Assembly: GCA_910585295.1 (NCBI GenBank)
Contig: CAJUDE010000042.1
Location: 21,482-85,481 of the forward strand
DNA: 64,000 bases
Reading direction: 5' to 3'
DNA from: an uncultured Lachnospiraceae bacterium
GTDB lineage: Bacteria; Bacillota; Clostridia; Lachnospirales; Lachnospiraceae
Positions within the stretch are counted from its first letter, which is position 1. The number at the start of each line of letters is the position of its first letter. The notes beneath the pieces are model-generated. The model did no database searches. It was given only the letters and a program-made list of their open reading frames with translations, and was not told the DNA's origin. A program made the translations under genes and the position numbers. This document shows positions 17,960-26,621 of this stretch, piece by piece.

Positions 17960-18805
17960 ATGAAATCAAAACAGCCAAATCACTTGCGGAGTATAATTGC
18001 GCATATTGTACTGGTTATCCTGTCGTTTATGTGCTTGTTTTTCTTCTATATTCTGTTTATCAATGCAACGCGGTCACATGCAGACTTGCAGAAAGGCTTT
18101 TCGGCATTGCCCGGAAGTTATTTATTGAAAAATCTGAGTAATGTTGCCAATGACGGAACATTTCCAATGTTTAGGGGAATCATAAACAGTTTGCTTGTGT
18201 CTGGCTGCTCTGCGGCAATCTGTACATATTTTTCGGCATTGACAGCTTATGGGTTGTATGCGTATAACTTCAAATTAAAAAAGATTGCGTTTACATTTAT
18301 CATGGCGATCCTTGTAATGCCGACTCAGGTAACGGCAATGGGGTTTCTGCGATTGATTACGAATATGGGAATGTATGACTCTTTGCTTCCTTTGATTATT
18401 CCCTCAATTGCTTCCCCGTCTGTATTCTATTTTATGCACAGTTACCTGCAGTCATCGCTTCCGCTGTCTCTTGTTGAAGCGTCAAGAATTGACGGTTGCG
18501 GAGAATTCCGTACTTTCAATCAGATTGTGCTTCCGATAATGAAACCGGCGATTGCGGTACAGGCAATTTTTAGCTTTGTAGGTTCATGGAATAATTATTT
18601 CGTTCCAGCGCTGGTTATTCAGTCGAAGGAGAAAATGACAGTACCGGTTTTGATTGCAACGCTTCGAGGCGCTGATTATATGAACTTTGACATGGGTAAG
18701 ATTTATACAATGATCCTGGTAGCGATTGTGCCAATTATTATCGTATATCTGTGCCTTTCCAAGTTTATTATTGCGGGTGTTACTCTTGGTGGTGTAAAAG
18801 AATAA
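17960..18805 (+). CDS. ABC sugar transporter permease (MalG type)
   Basis: The start is ATG 17960, 4 bases after the previous stop, with GAGGAGGAGA upstream; an earlier overlapping frame start lacks support. The 281-residue protein has about six membrane helices and the EAA loop EASRIDGCGEFRTFNQIVLP. It is the partner of the preceding permease in a CUT1-type carbohydrate importer. A hairpin 12 bases downstream probably reduces read-through into the GH3 gene. Confidence 0.93.
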   Translation: MKSKQPNHLRSIIAHIVLVILSFMCLFFFYILFINATRSHADLQKGFSALPGSYLLKNLSNVANDGTFPMFRGIINSLLVSGCSAAICTYFSALTAYGLYAYNFKLKKIAFTFIMAILVMPTQVTAMGFLRLITNMGMYDSLLPLIIPSIASPSVFYFMHSYLQSSLPLSLVEASRIDGCGEFRTFNQIVLPIMKPAIAVQAIFSFVGSWNNYFVPALVIQSKEKMTVPVLIATLRGADYMNFDMGKIYTMILVAIVPIIIVYLCLSKFIIAGVTLGGVKE

Positions 18806-18817
18806 TAAATTTTGAAC

Positions 18818-18866
18818 GACTGTCATAGTGTAAGCTTTTTAATCATGAAGAGCGGCTATGGCAGTC
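18818..18866 (+). terminator. Hairpin after the ABC permease genes
   Basis: GACTGTCATAG (18818-18828) pairs with CTATGGCAGTC (18856-18866) with one G-T pair, over a 27-base loop, followed by TTATTATTTCTCTTTTT. The long loop makes it a weak terminator, so partial read-through to the GH3 gene is possible. Confidence 0.6.
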
Positions 18867-18945
18867 TTATTATTTCTCTTTTTGATTTAGAAGAGCGATA
18901 AATACAGCAGTACGTTGGGAATAGGTATAAAAGGAGGAGAAAATT

Positions 18946-21384
18946 ATGAATCACAGTGGTACGTTAAATTTACAGCGCTCAAAGAGGGAGCTTATGCATG
19001 CAATATTAGCACGAAGAGCGGCGGCGGAAGGCATGGTTTTATTAAAGAATGAGGGAATACTTCCACTTAAGCGCCCCATATCTATTGCCCTGCTGGGTGG
19101 TGGTGCGGTTCAAACAGTTAAAGGAGGCATTGGTTCGGGAGATGTCAACAACCGGGAAAGTATATCTGTATATAAAGGCTTAAAGGCAGAGAATGTTATG
19201 GTTACAAGTGAGAATTGGATCACAGATTATGAAAAGCGTTATGAGGATGCGAGGGTTGCATGGAGGAGAAAAATTTTAGAAGATGCGAAACATGTAGAAA
19301 ATCCCTTTGATGCTTATGCGGCAAATCCATTTTCTCTGCCGGAAGGACGGGAAATTATAGATGAAGATTTGAAAGGGGCCTCGGTGGCAATATATGTGGT
19401 CAGCCGTATTGCGGGAGAAGGGAAGGACCGTCGAAAAGCAGAGGGAGACTATTATTTAAGTAGAAAAGAGAGAAAAGATATTTTATTTCTGAATCAGACA
19501 GGTATACCGATTGTATTGCTTTTAAATGTCGGGGCGCCGATAGAACTAACAGATATTTTACAGGAAGCAGAAAATATCAAAGCGGTTCTAAACATCTCTC
19601 TTCCTGGACAGGAGGGAGGCCATGCGGTTGCGGATGTGCTGTTTGGAGAGGCAGCGCCGGGAGGCAGGCTGACTACCACTTGGGCAAAGCGCTATGAAGA
19701 TTATCCTTCAGCGGAAGATTTTGGATATTTGAACGGAGATTTAGAAACAGAGGAATATAAGGAAGGAATTTATGTCGGATACCGATATTTTGACAGTTTT
19801 GGTATACGGCCGCTGTTTCCGTTTGGTTATGGACTTTCCTATACTACTTTTCGTATAAAATTTGAGGGATTGCAGCGAACAGAGAGAGGCATGGATATCA
19901 TGGTTTCAATAGAAAACACTGGGAATTATTATTCCGGGCGAGAAGTGGTACAGGTCTATGTAACGCTACCGCAGACAACTGGTGCAAAAGAATATCAGAG
20001 GTTAGTCGGGTTTGCAAAAACAGATGTGCTTAAGCCGCAGGAAAAGCAAAAGCTTACTGTATCTATAGATCAGTCGTATCTTGCAAGTTATTCAGAAAAG
20101 CTACATGCATGGTTCATGGAGGCTGGAACGTATGGTATATGGATTGGGAATCACGCAGAATCATTACAGCTTGCAGAATTGTTTACGGTTCATCGACAGG
20201 TTATATTGGAACGGACAAAGGAAATCTGTCCTTACAAAGCCGATTTTGAAGAATTTGGTGAGGCTGAGATTGCTATAAATAAAGCTGGTGAATTGCTTAA
20301 TATGGCGGAGAAACAGAAGATCCCAATTTCTTCATTTATTCCACAGGAAGAAAAAAAGAAAATGTATCAGGCGCCTCTTGCAAAAGAACAGTCTGTCATG
20401 GAACTGCTGCCGCTTTTATATGGGAATATTACGCAGGATACTAGTATGCTTGGTTCTGCCGGGACCCGAGTGCCGGGTTCGGCCGGAGAGACGACAGAAT
20501 TGTTGGAAGAAAAGTATGGAATACGTTCTTTGATCATGGCTGATGGCCCTGCGGGGATTCGTTTAAGGCAGAGTTATGAAGTGGACCGAAAAACAGATTC
20601 TGTATATGGGGTTGGGGTTTTGGGTTCTTTGGAGAATGGTTTTTTAGAAGAAACAAAGCATCATGAAAATGCGGATACTTATTATCAATACTGTACTGCA
20701 TTTCCGGTAGGAACAGCATTAGCGCAATCATGGGATACAGACTTGATGAGAGAATTTGGAGAAGCCATTGCCGTAGAGATGGAAGAGCTTCATGTTGATT
20801 TGTGGCTGGCGCCAGGTATGAATATCCACAGGAATCCGTTGTGCGGACGTAACTTTGAATATTATTCAGAAGATCCATTGCTATCTGGAATTATGGCAGC
20901 TTCCGTAACAGAAGGTGTGCAGAGCCGTAAGGGCTGCGGTGTGACAATCAAACACTTGGCTTGCAATAATCAGGAGGACAACCGAATGGGTGTCGATGTC
21001 TGTGTTTCTGAGCGGGCTCTTAGGGAGATCTATTTGCGCGGGTTTGAAATTGCTGTAAAGAAAAGTATGCCAGTTGCTATGATGTCTGCCTATAACTTAA
21101 TCAATGGTATTCATGTAGCTAACAGCAGGGATATCTGTACGGCAGTTGCACGTGAAGAATGGGGATTTGAAGGTGTAATCATGTCTGATTGGAATACAAC
21201 GGTGCCTGAAGACGGCAGCATACCTTGGCAATGTATTGCAGCGGGCAATGATATCATTATGCCTGGAAATGATAAAGACGCAGAAAATATTCGTGAGGCA
21301 TACGAACAGGGTAAACTTTCAGAAGAAATGATACGCTGTAGCGCAGGACGTATATTTAAAGTGATTGAAAAATTGAGTAATTAA
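18946..21384 (+). CDS. GH3 beta-glucosidase with swapped domain order
   Basis: The 812-residue protein carries the GH3 C-terminal (alpha/beta) domain first (RRAAAEGMVLLKNEGILPL at about 22-40, GQEGGHAVADVLFGEAAPGG at about 225), then a fibronectin-III-like stretch (about 325-410), and the catalytic TIM-barrel domain last. The barrel shows GRNFEYYSEDP, IKHLACNNQEDNR and the nucleophile motif VIMSDWNTT with Asp near residue 748. This reversed order is known in Ruminococcus and Butyrivibrio beta-glucosidases. It has no signal peptide, so it hydrolyses imported beta-glucosides in the cytoplasm, complementing the two phosphorylases. AGGAGG precedes ATG. Confidence 0.92.
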   Translation: MNHSGTLNLQRSKRELMHAILARRAAAEGMVLLKNEGILPLKRPISIALLGGGAVQTVKGGIGSGDVNNRESISVYKGLKAENVMVTSENWITDYEKRYEDARVAWRRKILEDAKHVENPFDAYAANPFSLPEGREIIDEDLKGASVAIYVVSRIAGEGKDRRKAEGDYYLSRKERKDILFLNQTGIPIVLLLNVGAPIELTDILQEAENIKAVLNISLPGQEGGHAVADVLFGEAAPGGRLTTTWAKRYEDYPSAEDFGYLNGDLETEEYKEGIYVGYRYFDSFGIRPLFPFGYGLSYTTFRIKFEGLQRTERGMDIMVSIENTGNYYSGREVVQVYVTLPQTTGAKEYQRLVGFAKTDVLKPQEKQKLTVSIDQSYLASYSEKLHAWFMEAGTYGIWIGNHAESLQLAELFTVHRQVILERTKEICPYKADFEEFGEAEIAINKAGELLNMAEKQKIPISSFIPQEEKKKMYQAPLAKEQSVMELLPLLYGNITQDTSMLGSAGTRVPGSAGETTELLEEKYGIRSLIMADGPAGIRLRQSYEVDRKTDSVYGVGVLGSLENGFLEETKHHENADTYYQYCTAFPVGTALAQSWDTDLMREFGEAIAVEMEELHVDLWLAPGMNIHRNPLCGRNFEYYSEDPLLSGIMAASVTEGVQSRKGCGVTIKHLACNNQEDNRMGVDVCVSERALREIYLRGFEIAVKKSMPVAMMSAYNLINGIHVANSRDICTAVAREEWGFEGVIMSDWNTTVPEDGSIPWQCIAAGNDIIMPGNDKDAENIREAYEQGKLSEEMIRCSAGRIFKVIEKLSN

Positions 21385-21455
21385 AAGGTGTATTTTGGTG
21401 AAATAGATATGCAATTCCTTGATATATTTTAGAATTCTCAATGAAAAATAAAAAG

Positions 21456-21492
21456 GCTAACAGAAAAGAAAGATATTATCTGTTAGCTTATT
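21456..21492 (+). terminator. Terminator after the GH3 gene
   Basis: GCTAACAG (21456-21463) pairs with CTGTTAGC (21480-21487), followed by TTATTT. It ends the beta-glucoside locus. Confidence 0.7.
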
Positions 21493-22042
21493 TAATACAA
21501 TCGAGTAGAGAGTTAGATGGATAATTTTTGGACGACAGGAATGTAACAGGAGTTGGTCGAAAAAACTAGTTCCACATTGAGATAAGAATAATCAGAAACA
21601 TGTATTAATATATCTTTTAAAAACGTATTTTTATATCTTTCTTTCTCGGAAGATGAAAAGCACTGGGAAGTTTAATAAGCCTCTCGGTGTTTTCTTTTTT
21701 TCAACTTAAGCACATATGATAATTTGATGGAAATGAATTATTTTCAGGTAGTGGATGCAGATGTGCCGATCCGAGAGGGGGATATCAGCGATGCATAAAA
21801 AACTTCCGATACGGAAACGTATGATTAGTGATATGAAAAAATCCAACGCAGACACCTCCTTCCTGTTGCCAGGATTCGGTGAGCAATGCAAAATATAACA
21901 TATTGTTTGATGTTATTCTATCTTTATCTGGTTGTATACCTAAAGAACAGCATTTATATTCCCACCAAGAAAACCAAAGCCGCAGAGATTGAGGAGGGCA
22001 GCACCGCAGGGCAGGACAAGCCAATCCATTAAAAACAAAGCG
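21493..22042. other. Intergenic scrap with a toxin-antitoxin MITE remnant
   Basis: No intact gene is seen. On the - strand, a GGAGG site leads into a frame reading LDFFISLIIRFRIGSF (start near 21846), resembling the start of small membrane toxins. The segment 21850-21945 resembles the toxin leader regions at 25500 and 30450, and TATCTTTATCTGGTTGTATACC (21920-21941) resembles the MITE end at 30706-30720. It is probably a decayed copy of the element at 30159-30730. Confidence 0.45.
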
Positions 22043-22246
22043 TTATCCGATAAACGCCCCCATTGAAACACTCATTACAATCATAGATTGAATTAGCGTG
22101 CTTCCCATTTCGGGCATAACGGAAGTAAAAATACCGCCCATAAGAAGAAAGAAAATAAGCGGGACGGTATAGCAGGTAATTAAGAGGGACTTACTCCGTA
22201 TATCCAATTTCAACTGTAACGCCACACCATATAAAAAACCGTTCAT
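22043..22246 (-). pseudogene. ABC-2 exporter permease, N-terminal fragment
   Basis: The frame encodes only 67 residues, MNGFLYGVALQLKLDIRSKS then a membrane helix, like the start of an ABC-2 type permease (usual length about 250). It stops right where unrelated intergenic DNA begins, so the 3' part is lost. Its start overlaps the stop of the upstream ATPase remnant by ATGA, showing they were once an operon. Confidence 0.6.
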
Positions 22247-22599
22247 TCTGTTTCCCTCCTTGCCATTTCGATAAAATGTTGTTCCAGTGTGCCACGGTCA
22301 ATTTTAATATCCAATATGTGAATTTCTTTTTGCTTCAAATCGTTAAGCAGGGAAATTAAAGTATCTTCAATAGTATCTGTTTCAAAAGCGCTGTCCCCTT
22401 GCTGCGTTTTGATATGGATAAAATACTTTTCCCCAACCTTATCTGTCAGTTATGCCGCTGTGCCGCAAAAGGCAAGATTCCCATTATTCAAAATTGCAAT
22501 GCGGTCACATAAGTTTTCCACTTCTGCCATATCGTGGCTTGCCAAAACAATCGTTTTCCCTTGTGCCTTGAGTTTGCGGATTTGCCCCATGTATTGCAC
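22243..22599 (-). pseudogene. ABC transporter ATP-binding protein, C-terminal remnant
   Basis: The frame reads KTIVLASHDMAEVENLCDRI, the H-loop region of an ABC ATPase, then hits an in-frame TAA at 22450-22452 where the family normally continues LTDK; the same frame then runs on to the overlap with the permease. The Walker A, signature and Walker B regions are missing, replaced by the end of the MerR gene. The exporter is therefore dead by 5' deletion and nonsense mutation. It would have been a MerR-controlled drug or peptide exporter. Confidence 0.75.
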
Positions 22600-22602
22600 A
22601 AT

Positions 22603-23403
22603 TCATCCTTCCACCCCCTCAAACGGATTTTCTCCAAGTCTTGAAAAGTAGATTTGCAAAGCTGGCTCTAAATAGCCGTTTATAATTTTTTGCCTTTCTT
22701 CCCAAGCATTTGTAGCGGCGTCAATATTGCCGACCTCCATCAATTTTGGAAGCATACGCATATCACCGTCCGTAAATTCCGTAATCAATCCCCAATACTC
22801 TTTTACAACCCGCTGGCATTTCACGCTTTCAGGGGATACGCCAGCCTTTTGAAGTTCTATAATTTCATCACTCAAACGGTTAAATCTATCCATAAAATCC
22901 AAACCGCTCTCCTTATCAAACTGATTACGGATATGGTCAAGCGTATCGTCGTCAAACCGCTTAATGAGATAGTAAGAGTCATTGTTCATTTGTAGATTGA
23001 CAATAATATCTGCATACTTCTTAAAATTGACCGCCTGCATTTGCAATACTTCTCCTTTTAAATGTTCGATTGCCGTCAAAGAAGCGGTTAGCCGTTCTAT
23101 TTTCTCCCGTATGCTGTCTGCCTGTTCGGTAAGGGCGGTTGCCACATGAGCTGGCGTTTCTAAAGAAATGAAGCGATGCTTTATATCATCCAAAGAAAAC
23201 CCCAATGATTTCAAAGATATAATTTGATGAAGCATAACTAAGTCTTTCTCTGTATAAAGCCTGCGCCCGCCTTCACTTTCTGCCGAAGGGGATAACAAGC
23301 CTTCTTTGTCATAGTATTGCAAGGTACGGACAGTGACTCCTATTTTCTTTGCAACCTCTCCAACTGTCATATACCCAAGCGGTATTGCTCTGTGTTTTGC
23401 CAT
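22603..23403 (-). CDS. MerR-family regulator with TipAS-like effector domain
   Basis: The 266-residue protein opens with a MerR winged helix (about residues 12-80: MTVGEVAKKIGVTVRTLQYY then DKEGLLSPSAESEGGRRLY), a dimerisation coiled coil (about 85-125) and a C-terminal all-helical domain with DFMDRFNRLSDEIIELQKAG, of the TipAS type that binds drugs or peptides. A MerR-style 19-bp promoter precedes it, so it likely activates itself and formerly the ABC exporter now decayed downstream. The gene itself looks intact. Confidence 0.9.
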   Translation of the reverse strand: MAKHRAIPLGYMTVGEVAKKIGVTVRTLQYYDKEGLLSPSAESEGGRRLYTEKDLVMLHQIISLKSLGFSLDDIKHRFISLETPAHVATALTEQADSIREKIERLTASLTAIEHLKGEVLQMQAVNFKKYADIIVNLQMNNDSYYLIKRFDDDTLDHIRNQFDKESGLDFMDRFNRLSDEIIELQKAGVSPESVKCQRVVKEYWGLITEFTDGDMRMLPKLMEVGNIDAATNAWEERQKIINGYLEPALQIYFSRLGENPFEGVEG

Positions 23404-23425
23404 AATTACCTACCTCCTATCATGT

Positions 23426-23456
23426 ATTATACTTCATTACGTTACGTCACAAACAA
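23426..23456 (-). promoter_or_regulatory. MerR-type promoter with 19-bp spacer
   Basis: On the - strand, TTGTTT (23456-23451) and TATAAT (23431-23426) are separated by 19 bases, containing GACGTAACGTAATG with an ACGTAACGT core. Overlong spacers are the hallmark of promoters that MerR proteins activate by DNA distortion. Confidence 0.65.
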
Positions 23457-23742
23457 GGGCGTTTTCAAAAAATTTGCAGTAAATATTTCTCCCTTCCACC
23501 TTTCTGCTTATGCAAAGATAATTTCCTTATGAAAATTTTAAGGCAGGGTTAGAAAATGGTGGACGGCATAATTATGTATGCCATCAATTATCTGTTGTGC
23601 TATAATAAGTGCATACAAGATGCAGGGTATTGCAACAAGCCACATAAAAGCAAAGAAAATATGCAGGCGGTGGCGCCAAATGGAAAATGGAATCGTATCA
23701 CTCTATGAAGATGGGGAATTTTTGCAATGGAGGAAAAACAAA

Positions 23743-24540
23743 ATGAGTACATACGTCATCAGCGACATTCACGGATGCTACAATGAGTTCCTTTCCATGC
23801 TGGAAAAAATCCGCTTTTCAGGGTCAGACAACTTGATTTTGGCAGGGGATTATATAGACAGGGGAAAGCAAAGCTACGAGATGTTAAGGTGGATCGAACA
23901 GTGTCCGCAAAATGTCCTGCTTCTGCGTGGGAACCATGAGGAAGAATTTGCATCCAATATAGATTTGATGCGATCGGTTGACCGCATAGAAGGATTGGAT
24001 ACGGATTTTTCCTCCCATATGGATACGGCGGCGCTGTACAAATCCGTGAAATATTTGCTGCGTCAAAAGAAGCTGCCCGCTATGTATTTTGACCTTTACA
24101 GCACGATAGGAATGCTGTTAGGGCAAAACCATGTTACGCTGTATGATTTGTGCCGCTGGGCGGAAGAGATTCGCCGGATGCCCTATTATTGGGAAGCAGA
24201 GATTGCGGACAGAAATTATATCGTCGTTCATGCCGGATATGCTGACAGCTTGGAGGGTACTGGCGGACGGTTTGGCAGTTTGGAGCAGTTTTTTCTATAT
24301 GCAAGGGAAGAAAGCCTTCAATCAGGCGGCGCGGCGCACAGCGCTATCATCGCTGGGCACACCCCCACTATCGTCAAGGAAAGTTTTGCCTATAATGCCG
24401 GAAATGTATTCTGCTATTACGATGCCGGAAAGGACTGTGTGTTTTACGATATTGACTGCGGCTGTGTGTTTCGGGACAGGAATTTGGAAGCAAAGCTTGC
24501 TTGTATCCGCTTGGAGGATGAAAAAATATTTTATGTATAA
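23743..24540 (+). CDS. Calcineurin-like (PPP-family) metallophosphatase
   Basis: ATG 23743 is chosen because TGGAGG lies 11 bases upstream and the family motif begins at once: STYVISDIHGCYNEF, followed by LAGDYIDRG and LLLRGNHE, the three metal-binding blocks of PPP-type serine/threonine phosphatases. AGHTPT near residue 205 is the fourth. The 265-residue length fits bacterial PrpA/PrpE-like enzymes. It should dephosphorylate proteins or bis-nucleotides in the cytoplasm. It stands alone, flanked by unrelated genes. Confidence 0.9.
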   Translation: MSTYVISDIHGCYNEFLSMLEKIRFSGSDNLILAGDYIDRGKQSYEMLRWIEQCPQNVLLLRGNHEEEFASNIDLMRSVDRIEGLDTDFSSHMDTAALYKSVKYLLRQKKLPAMYFDLYSTIGMLLGQNHVTLYDLCRWAEEIRRMPYYWEAEIADRNYIVVHAGYADSLEGTGGRFGSLEQFFLYAREESLQSGGAAHSAIIAGHTPTIVKESFAYNAGNVFCYYDAGKDCVFYDIDCGCVFRDRNLEAKLACIRLEDEKIFYV

Positions 24541-24739
24541 GTGAGATGATAATTATTTATATGCAAGGTGGATGACACAATCCTGTCTTTGAATGTGGAA
24601 CACCTGTGTTATACTTTGTTCATGAAGTCAAATATCCCGCAGCAAGCCAAAACAAATTTGTGAACTAGACAAAGAATATTGGCTGATATAGCGAGCTTGT
24701 TTATGCCGCCAACGGAAAGGCGGCGGAATGGAGGTTAGC

Positions 24740-24970
24740 ATGAAAGTTTATCAAGGGAACAATACAATGGGAATCCCTGCTTTTACCGTTAAAAACAACA
24801 AAATTTACCAAGGGAACAACACGATGGGGCTGCCTGCTTTTACGGTCAAGAATGACAAGGTTTACCGGGGGAATAACACAATGGGGCTGCCTGCTTTTAC
24901 GGTCAAGAATGACAAAATTTACCGGGGGAATAACACAATGGGGCTGCCTGCGTTTACGATGAAAGCCTGA
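24740..24970 (+). CDS. Small protein of four 19-residue repeats
   Basis: After the start Met, the 76-residue protein is nothing but four near-identical units of the type K[IV]Y[QR]GNNTMGLPAFTVKN, each encoded by 57 bases. GGAGG lies 5 bases before ATG 24740. Repeat-to-repeat changes are mostly silent or conservative, so the frame is under selection or recently amplified. Four Tyr-Gly-Asn strand units suggest a closed four-fold beta structure; a Pfam family described as a 4-fold beta-flower protein has this look, from memory. Function is unknown. No signal peptide is visible, and neighbouring genes offer no clue. Confidence 0.75.
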   Translation: MKVYQGNNTMGIPAFTVKNNKIYQGNNTMGLPAFTVKNDKVYRGNNTMGLPAFTVKNDKIYRGNNTMGLPAFTMKA

Positions 24971-25070
24971 CAAAAAGAGAACAATCAGACATATATGGGG
25001 GATGTAGGCATGAATATTAGATAATTGCGAAGCTCAATCTTTTTATGAATTTTCTTCACAATTCAATAAC

Positions 25071-25234
25071 TTTGAGAAGAGATATTTTCCCATACAAAAG
25101 GAAAGGAATGCATGTTAGCGCCATGGAAAGCTAGCTTTCCAGACACTTTTTGTGCAAGATGCCTATGCTGCCAAGGGCAGCAAGGCCTTTTGGCGCAATA
25201 ATATAGGCTATTATAAAAAATGGGGAAACTCAAA
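25071..25234 (-). repeat. Palindromic MITE, shorter copy
   Basis: The segment is the reverse complement of the MITE at 57029-57223: shared blocks are GGAAAGCTAGCTTTCC, the stem built from GCCTTGCTGCC and GGCAGCATAGGC, and the end GGGGAAACTCAAA. The left end keeps only TTTGAG. It abuts the antitoxin promoter of the toxin-antitoxin locus at 25248, apparently replacing that element's end. Confidence 0.7.
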
Positions 25235-25281
25235 AAAACAATGTATCTTGCAAAAAAAATTGCATATGCTATAATGCCAAT

Positions 25282-25370
25282 AGGCAAAAAGAAATCACAA
25301 CTTCCATGTGGACAAGGAACGAATCCCCGAATTGTGTTGCAGCACAGTTCGGGGATTCTTCTTTTCTTTT
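25282..25370 (+). ncRNA. Candidate RNA antitoxin of type I locus A
   Basis: TTGCAA (25248-25253) and TATAAT (25270-25275) with a 16-base spacer drive a short RNA ending at a strong terminator: GAATCCCCGAA (25321-25331) pairs with TTCGGGGATTC (25348-25358) before a T-rich run. Bases 25286-25308 are identical over 23 bases to 25471-25493, the reverse complement of the toxin start region, so this RNA can pair with the toxin mRNA over its start codon. Confidence 0.65.
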
Positions 25371-25393
25371 ATAGTGGCAAAGCACCCACTAGG

Positions 25394-25492
25394 TTAGTTG
25401 TTGCTCTTGCCGTCACTGTCTAACCATTTGATGATGTAGTGGCAGGCTACACCAGCCAAAACAGCGACTAAAAAAGAAATCACAACTTCCAT
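25394..25492 (-). CDS. Small membrane peptide, candidate type I toxin A
   Basis: The 32-residue peptide starts MEVVISFLVAVLAG, forms one membrane helix with a central Cys-His, and ends with a charged tail after KWLD. This is the shape of type I toxins that damage the membrane. Its mRNA would begin near 25530 (TATAAT on the - strand at 25542-25537). The mRNA converges on the + strand antitoxin RNA and shares its terminator hairpin. A paralogue with the same layout lies at 30347-30445. Toxicity is inferred from layout and peptide type. Confidence 0.65.
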   Translation of the reverse strand: MEVVISFLVAVLAGVACHYIIKWLDSDGKSNN

Positions 25493-25538
25493 GCAAACGC
25501 CTCTTCCCTGTTGCGGGTGTCGGTGAGCAACACATAGA

Positions 25539-25661
25539 TTATAGCATATTATTTTCTATTGTATCAATGGAAACATTTAATTCCATAGCAACTCTATCTT
25601 GTGTCCAACCTTTATCTTGGTAACATTTCTTGAAACGTGTACTAAATATACTCTTATTCAT
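25539..25661 (-). pseudogene. Truncated XRE-type helix-turn-helix gene
   Basis: A 40-residue frame with GGTGGTTATTAAATG at its start reads FKKCYQDKGWTQDRVAMELN then VSIDTIENNML and stops. This is the first two-thirds of a Cro/XRE helix-turn-helix; the rest of the domain is missing. Its stop codon lies in the TATAAT box of the toxin A promoter, so the toxin locus appears to have truncated it. Confidence 0.45.
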
Positions 25662-25762
25662 TTAATAACCACCTATAAATGGTATAAAGTTTATTTTTCA
25701 TACACATTATAACATGATATTCTGTAATTGCAATAAATAATAACGGAATAGGAGGAACTTAA

Positions 25763-25957
25763 ATGAATTTAGCAAAAAATCGTAATCAAGACGGCACGTT
25801 AATTACTTTAACACAGGCTTGTCAGGAATCTAATTTAGGGGCAACCTCAGTTAGGAAGATTGCGGAGGAAGCCGGAGCAGTACGGAAGATAGGAAGAAGC
25901 TACAGAATAAAAAAGAGCATATTTTTTGACTATATCGAAAATGTATATGCTGAATGA
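25763..25957 (+). CDS. Excisionase-like DNA-binding protein
   Basis: This 64-residue protein has a winged helix-turn-helix of the MerR/excisionase kind: ITLTQACQESNLGATSVRKI, then EEAGAVRKIGRSYRIKKSIF and a short C-terminal helix. AGGAGG precedes ATG. Proteins of this size commonly open the replication module of Clostridia integrative elements. Its stop overlaps the following start by ATGA. The role as an excision or replication control factor is inferred. Confidence 0.7.
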   Translation: MNLAKNRNQDGTLITLTQACQESNLGATSVRKIAEEAGAVRKIGRSYRIKKSIFFDYIENVYAE

Positions 25958-26621
25958 GTGGTGATAAAATGGCAGATTCCTATATTCCCCCACAGATGAA
26001 GAAACGCAGAAATTTCATACTATGGAAGTTAGAAACAGATGAAAAGGGGAAACAGCGTAAAATACCATATTCAGCTTTGTACAATGGCAAGGCAAGCACA
26101 ACTAACAGCAGGGCATGGACAACATACGAAAATGTTTTGCAAGGTCTTAAATCGGGAAAATACGGCGGTTTGGGGTTTGTTCTTGATAAAGATATTACAT
26201 TCATTGATTTGCTGTTAATCCTTTAGATTTATCAGAAGCACAACAGAGAATAGATATACGTTACAATTATTGTAACAGAGGAAAAAAGGAAACAGAGAAT
26301 ACAAGGAGGCTTCCACAGTTGGATTTGTTGCTGTCGGAGCGTGAAATTATAGAGAAAGCCGAAAATGGTAGGAACGGACAAGTGTTTTCGGACTTATTGA
26401 ATGGAAATTGGAAATGCCTTGGAATTGGTGATGGTACACAATCCAGTGCAGATTTAAAGTTTGCAAATATGTTGGCTTTTTGGTGCGGATGCAGTGAGGA
26501 CATTATGCGTAATATTTTCAGAAGTTCGGGAATGTACAGGAACGAAAGAAAGATGAATCTGGCTATTAAAAAGGCTGTTGCGGATTGCCATACCGTATAT
26601 CGGGGAGGTGGTGGAATGTGA
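25954..26621 (+). pseudogene. Primase/polymerase of integrative element, frameshifted
   Basis: The first part (25954-26226) reads RNFILWKLETDEKGKQRKIP and YGGLGFVLDKDITFIDL, the start of a phage-type primase-polymerase, then ends early. The second part, in another frame (26319-26621), reads SEREIIEKAENGRNGQVFSD, ADLKFANMLAFWCG and FRSSGMYRNERK, typical of the helical domain seen in NrS-1-like primase-polymerases. The residues that should lie between them are missing, so there is an internal deletion plus frameshift. Not functional as it stands. Confidence 0.7.

Noticed and set aside
24743..24970. CRISPR array
   Set aside because: The 57-bp units are contiguous coding repeats without unique spacers, and no cas genes are present. 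The same holds for the 21-bp units at 46470.
24701..24973. 90-residue antisense frame over the four-repeat gene
   Set aside because: Mirror image of the 57-bp repeat; the + strand frame has the ribosome site and conservative substitutions.
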